Shown in pieces: positions 17,115 through 18,989 of a stretch of DNA of 18,989 bases; position 1 is the stretch's first letter; each line of letters begins with the position of its first letter. This DNA is from JAFGHJ01 sp964525555. Its GTDB lineage: Bacteria > Hydrothermota > UBA3072. A program made the position numbers and the translations under genes. The stretch lies in assembly GCA_964525555.1 (NCBI GenBank), contig CAZGHN010000025.1:1-18989 (forward strand). The letters are read 5' to 3'. The notes below the pieces were generated by a model. That model saw only the letters and a list, made by a program, of their open reading frames with translations. It was not told the origin of the DNA and ran no database searches.

Positions 17115-17140
17115 CTGCGAATAGTTAAAGCTATTCGCAG
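17115..17140. other. Perfect 10-bp-stem hairpin after the four-helix-bundle gene
   Basis: Arms CTGCGAATAG and CTATTCGCAG pair perfectly around a 6-nt loop. It lies about 35 nt downstream of the minus-strand stop at 17175, between the octamer array and direct repeat copy 2. No T-run follows directly on the minus strand, so it is a weak candidate for an intrinsic terminator. It may instead be an RNA 3'-end stabiliser or a repeat boundary. Confidence 0.55.
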
Positions 17141-17141
17141 A

Positions 17142-17178
17142 GTTAGAGGGTTAGAAAGTTAGGAAGTTAGAGAGTTAC
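17142..17178 (+). repeat. Octamer array GTTAGNNN, five units
   Basis: GTTAG at 17142, 17150, 17158 and 17166, and GTTAC at 17174, a strict 8-bp period. The last unit contains the TAA stop (minus strand 17177-17175) of the four-helix-bundle gene. The array is inverted relative to the one at 17566-17594 on the other side of that gene. Confidence 0.9.
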
Positions 17179-17558
17179 TTTTTTCCTTTTAAATACTTAA
17201 CAAGGCTGCGTGTTCTGCTATTTAGAGTTTTAATATCTGAAAGTAAATCGTCAATATCTGATGAGAATCCAAGATTTTTACTTATAATTAACTGTGTTTC
17301 TAGCTCTGATAACGAGCCAAGTGAAATGTATACATATCTAATATATTCAGTAATAGAATCTCGAGCTGCACCTTCAGCCAAGTTGCTGGGGTAAGAAATC
17401 GCTGCTCTTCTCATTTGGGAGGTTAATCCGTACAGCTCTTCATCCGGGAAATCTTTAGTTAACCTGTATATTCTTGTAACAAGCTCTATTCCTTCTCTCC
17501 ATATTTCTAAATCTTTATGCGTTTTTGTATCTTTCCCTTCCATTACGCCTTCTTTCAT
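17175..17558 (-). CDS. Four-helix-bundle protein (S23/IVP family)
   Basis: 127 residues, the standard length for the family. The signature runs in order: THKDLEIWREGIELVTRIYR (13-32), DFPDEELYGLTSQMRRAAIS (36-55), then YPSNLAEGAARDS, and SLGSLSELETQLIISKNLGF. The fold is a four-helix bundle first noted in 23S rRNA intervening sequences, also found as free-standing genes and related to Avd of diversity-generating retroelements. Biochemical function is unknown, and no 23S rRNA or reverse transcriptase is present here. The start is ATG 17558; the upstream octamer array provides AGGA and GGAGG as ribosome binding site, and ATG 17543 is an alternative. Both ends of the gene touch octamer arrays, so it may be a small movable unit between the UDP-xylose synthase gene and the rest. 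No direct polysaccharide role is evident. Confidence 0.92.
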   Translation of the reverse strand: MKEGVMEGKDTKTHKDLEIWREGIELVTRIYRLTKDFPDEELYGLTSQMRRAAISYPSNLAEGAARDSITEYIRYVYISLGSLSELETQLIISKNLGFSSDIDDLLSDIKTLNSRTRSLVKYLKGKK

Positions 17559-17565
17559 CTTCTTC

Positions 17566-17594
17566 CTAACCTCCTAACTTCCTAACACCCTAAC
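17566..17594 (-). repeat. Octamer array GTTAGNNN (minus strand), four units
   Basis: On the plus strand CTAAC occurs at 17566, 17574, 17582 and 17590, period exactly 8. The unit at 17582 supplies the TAG stop of the UDP-xylose synthase gene, and its last residues (ELGC) are encoded by array sequence. The two lower units supply the ribosome binding site of the next gene. Confidence 0.9.
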
Positions 17595-18544
17595 TCTTTC
17601 CTGAAATAGGAAAGAACTTTTTTTAATCCTTCTTCTCTCGAAACTTTTGGTTCCCAACCAAGAAGTTTCTTGGCTTTACTTATATCGGGTCTTCTTATTT
17701 TTGGGTCGTTGATTGGTAATTCTTTGAAAATGATTTCGCTTTTGCTGTCCGTTAACTTTAAAATTTCTTTGGCAAAATCGAGAATACTGATTTCATTCGG
17801 ATTTCCTATGTTGACGGGATAATTAATATCTGACATGAGTAATTTGTAGATTCCGTCTATTAAATCGTCCACATAACAAAACGAACGGGTCTGAGAACCG
17901 TCTCCGAAAACAGTTATAGGTTCATTTTTTAATGCCTGACACATAAAAGCGGGTAAGGCTCTGCCGTCATTGATTCTCATTCTTGGACCGTAGGTATTGA
18001 ATATCCGTACGATTCTAATATCGATATTGTGTTTGTTATGATAAGCGGTCGTTATCGCTTCGGCGTAACGTTTAGCTTCGTCATATACGCTGCGCGGACC
18101 AACTGGATTCACATTCCCCCAGTATTCTTCGTTCTGAGGATTTACCAGAGGATCGCCGTACACTTCTGATGTAGAGGCTAACAGAAAAGTTGCTTTTTTA
18201 TCTTTTGCTAAACCGAGAGAATTATACGTTCCTAAAGCGCCTACTTTTAATGTGTGAATCGGATATTCAAGATAATCTATGGGACTTGCCGGGCTCGCGA
18301 AATGCATAACGTAATCCAGACTGCTTTTAACTTCTATATAAGTTGTAACATCATGTTTTTTGAAGGTGAAGTTAGGTTTTCCTAAGAGATGTTCGATATT
18401 TTCCATTCTGCCGGTTAAGAAGTTGTCCATACATATGACGTTGAAACCTTCTATCATTAATTTTTCACAGAGATGAGAACCCAGGAAACCGGCTCCTCCT
18501 GTCACTAAAACTTTTCCTGAACTCAACTTATCTTGTTTTGTCAT
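17582..18544 (-). CDS. uxs: UDP-glucuronate decarboxylase (UDP-xylose synthase)
   Basis: A 320-residue extended short-chain dehydrogenase that converts UDP-glucuronate to UDP-xylose in the cytosol with bound NAD+. The NAD site is VTGGAGFLGSHLCEKL (14-29). The family-specific segment HFASPASPIDYLEYPIHTLK (81-100) is present. The catalytic residues sit in ASTSEVYGDP (123-132, E127) and in Y154-DEA-K158. Further UXS hallmarks are YGPRMRINDGRALPAF (185-200) and FGDGSQTRSFCYVDDL (213-228). Length is typical of bacterial UXS without an extra N-terminal membrane anchor. It heads the minus-strand series behind a strong promoter whose start point falls at or next to the ATG, so the mRNA may be leaderless. 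It implies a xylose-containing or xylose-derived glycan. The last four residues come from a repeat array. Confidence 0.95.
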   Translation of the reverse strand: MTKQDKLSSGKVLVTGGAGFLGSHLCEKLMIEGFNVICMDNFLTGRMENIEHLLGKPNFTFKKHDVTTYIEVKSSLDYVMHFASPASPIDYLEYPIHTLKVGALGTYNSLGLAKDKKATFLLASTSEVYGDPLVNPQNEEYWGNVNPVGPRSVYDEAKRYAEAITTAYHNKHNIDIRIVRIFNTYGPRMRINDGRALPAFMCQALKNEPITVFGDGSQTRSFCYVDDLIDGIYKLLMSDINYPVNIGNPNEISILDFAKEILKLTDSKSEIIFKELPINDPKIRRPDISKAKKLLGWEPKVSREEGLKKVLSYFRKELGC

Positions 18545-18550
18545 TGCTGT

Positions 18551-18579
18551 ATTCTATTGATTTACATAGAAGAAGTCAA
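18551..18579 (-). promoter_or_regulatory. uxs: Strong promoter of the UDP-xylose synthase gene
   Basis: TTGACT (18579-18574), a 17-bp spacer and TAGAAT (18556-18551) on the minus strand. Only six bases (ACAGCA) separate the -10 box from ATG 18544, so transcription should start at or within a base or two of the start codon. No ribosome binding site can fit. CCCCC precedes the -35. Confidence 0.75.
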
Positions 18580-18600
18580 GGGGGTTTGCTTGCACCGGTT

Positions 18601-18823
18601 ATTAGTGAATTAGTCAATTAGTAAATTAGTGTTATAGATTCTTCGAATCTAAGTTGAATGGATAAATAGTGAAATAGTTACCCTTTCTCCATTTCCCAAT
18701 TTTGCCATTTTCCAATTTTTCTAAATACGGTCTGCCGTCTTCAGTCTTCGGTCATCAGTCATTAGTCGAATCAGGATTTGGGATTTAGTTTTGACTTTGG
18801 ACTCTGGACCTTGGACTTTGGAC
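18601..18823. repeat. Mosaic of 7- and 8-bp periodic arrays
   Basis: ATTAG at 18601, 18609, 18617 and 18625 (period 8). AAATAG at 18664 and 18672 (period 8). CCA[AT]TTT-type units at 18689, 18696, 18705 and 18712 (7/9/7). GTC at 18730, 18737, 18744, 18751, 18758 and 18765 (period 7). GAC at 18793, 18800, 18807, 18814 and 18821 (period 7). Segment 18771-18823 is the inverted counterpart of 4664-4716. The units themselves vary, while the period and anchor bases are kept. Confidence 0.85.
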
Positions 18824-18882
18824 TAAATTTCTCTCTGTGGTTAACAATAATCTGTTTTCTTCTAAAAAGATGATAACTAGGG

Positions 18883-18911
18883 TTGACAAAACGGTTATTC
18901 TTCTATAGAAT
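18883..18911 (+). promoter_or_regulatory. Strong sigma70 promoter of the right-edge gene
   Basis: Perfect TTGACA (18883-18888), a 17-bp spacer and TAGAAT (18906-18911), with an alternative TATAAT just downstream. The ribosome binding site AAGGAGG (18921-18927) lies 7 nt before ATG 18935. Confidence 0.85.
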
Positions 18912-18934
18912 ATATAATGTAAGGAGGTTTTTGT

Positions 18935-18989
18935 ATGAAAAAATTAATTGTTATAACTTTAATTATTATTTCGATTACAGTAAATGCCT
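18935..18989 (+). CDS. Signal-peptide-bearing protein, 5' end only
   Basis: Only 18 codons are visible: MKKLIVITLIIISITVNA. Two lysines, an Ile-rich hydrophobic core and a V-N-A end make a classical Sec signal peptide. The strong promoter and ideal ribosome binding site imply high expression of an exported protein. The mature part lies outside the window, so no function can be assigned. Confidence 0.8.
   Translation, partial: MKKLIVITLIIISITVNA

Larger units (their letters stand above)
18545..18934. other. Divergent intergenic region with periodic arrays
   Basis: A 390-bp region between two divergent genes, with a strong promoter at each end and short-period arrays between them (18601-18823). 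A small hairpin AGATTC-TTC-GAATCT lies at 18636-18650. I see no coding potential in between. Confidence 0.75.

Noticed and set aside
17175..17558. Diversity-generating retroelement accessory protein (Avd)
   Set aside because: Same fold family, but no reverse transcriptase and no template/variable repeat pair in the window.
17142..17594. Inverted arrays as terminal repeats of an insertion sequence
   Set aside because: No transposase is present, the arms are degenerate octamer arrays rather than matched terminal repeats, and no target-site duplication is visible.

Overview
The window is a surface-polysaccharide (O-antigen, capsule or exopolysaccharide-like) biosynthesis cluster from an AT-rich bacterium. 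It holds six GT4-type glycosyltransferases, a Wzx-type flippase, two multipass polymerase/ligase-type proteins, three methyltransferase-like proteins, a UDP-glucuronate decarboxylase (UDP-xylose synthase) and a small four-helix-bundle protein. A secreted repeat protein lies at the left edge. The 100-N run, the composition and the gene mix suggest a draft genome of an uncultured, probably Gram-negative lineage. I cannot place the phylum from sequence alone.

Layout. 1-1902 (minus): a secreted surface protein with 43-residue beta-propeller-like repeats, then an Fn3-like domain and a beta-rich domain. It is interrupted by an assembly gap and runs off the left edge. 1903-2210: intergenic region with a promoter facing each way. 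2211-4690 (plus): a two-gene unit, a Wzy-like polymerase and a GT4 glycosyltransferase overlapping by 4 bp. It converges on a long minus-strand series running from 18544 down to 4819. In transcription order this is UDP-xylose synthase, four-helix-bundle protein, divergent methyltransferase-like protein, flippase, SAM methyltransferase, GT, FkbM methyltransferase, GT, GT, O-antigen ligase-like protein, GT, GT. Several junctions are 4-bp ATGA overlaps or nearly zero-spaced, which suggests translational coupling. At 18935 a new plus-strand gene starts, with a strong promoter, ribosome binding site and signal peptide, and is cut by the window end.

How the genes fit together. The decarboxylase would supply UDP-xylose, the GTs would assemble a lipid-linked repeat unit, the methyltransferases may modify it, the flippase would export it, and the polymerase/ligase pair would polymerise or transfer it. 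No initiating phosphoglycosyltransferase, chain-length regulator or export channel is present, so these must lie elsewhere.

The least expected feature is a family of degenerate, strictly periodic (7- or 8-bp) non-coding arrays at 4664-4821, 17142-17178, 17566-17594 and 18601-18823. Four genes have their stop codons inside these arrays, and two arrays 14 kb apart share a 53-bp block in inverted orientation. A second notable feature is a pair of about 63-bp direct repeats, each carrying a TTGACT -35 box, that bracket the divergent methyltransferase-like gene. This suggests a promoter duplication or cassette insertion.
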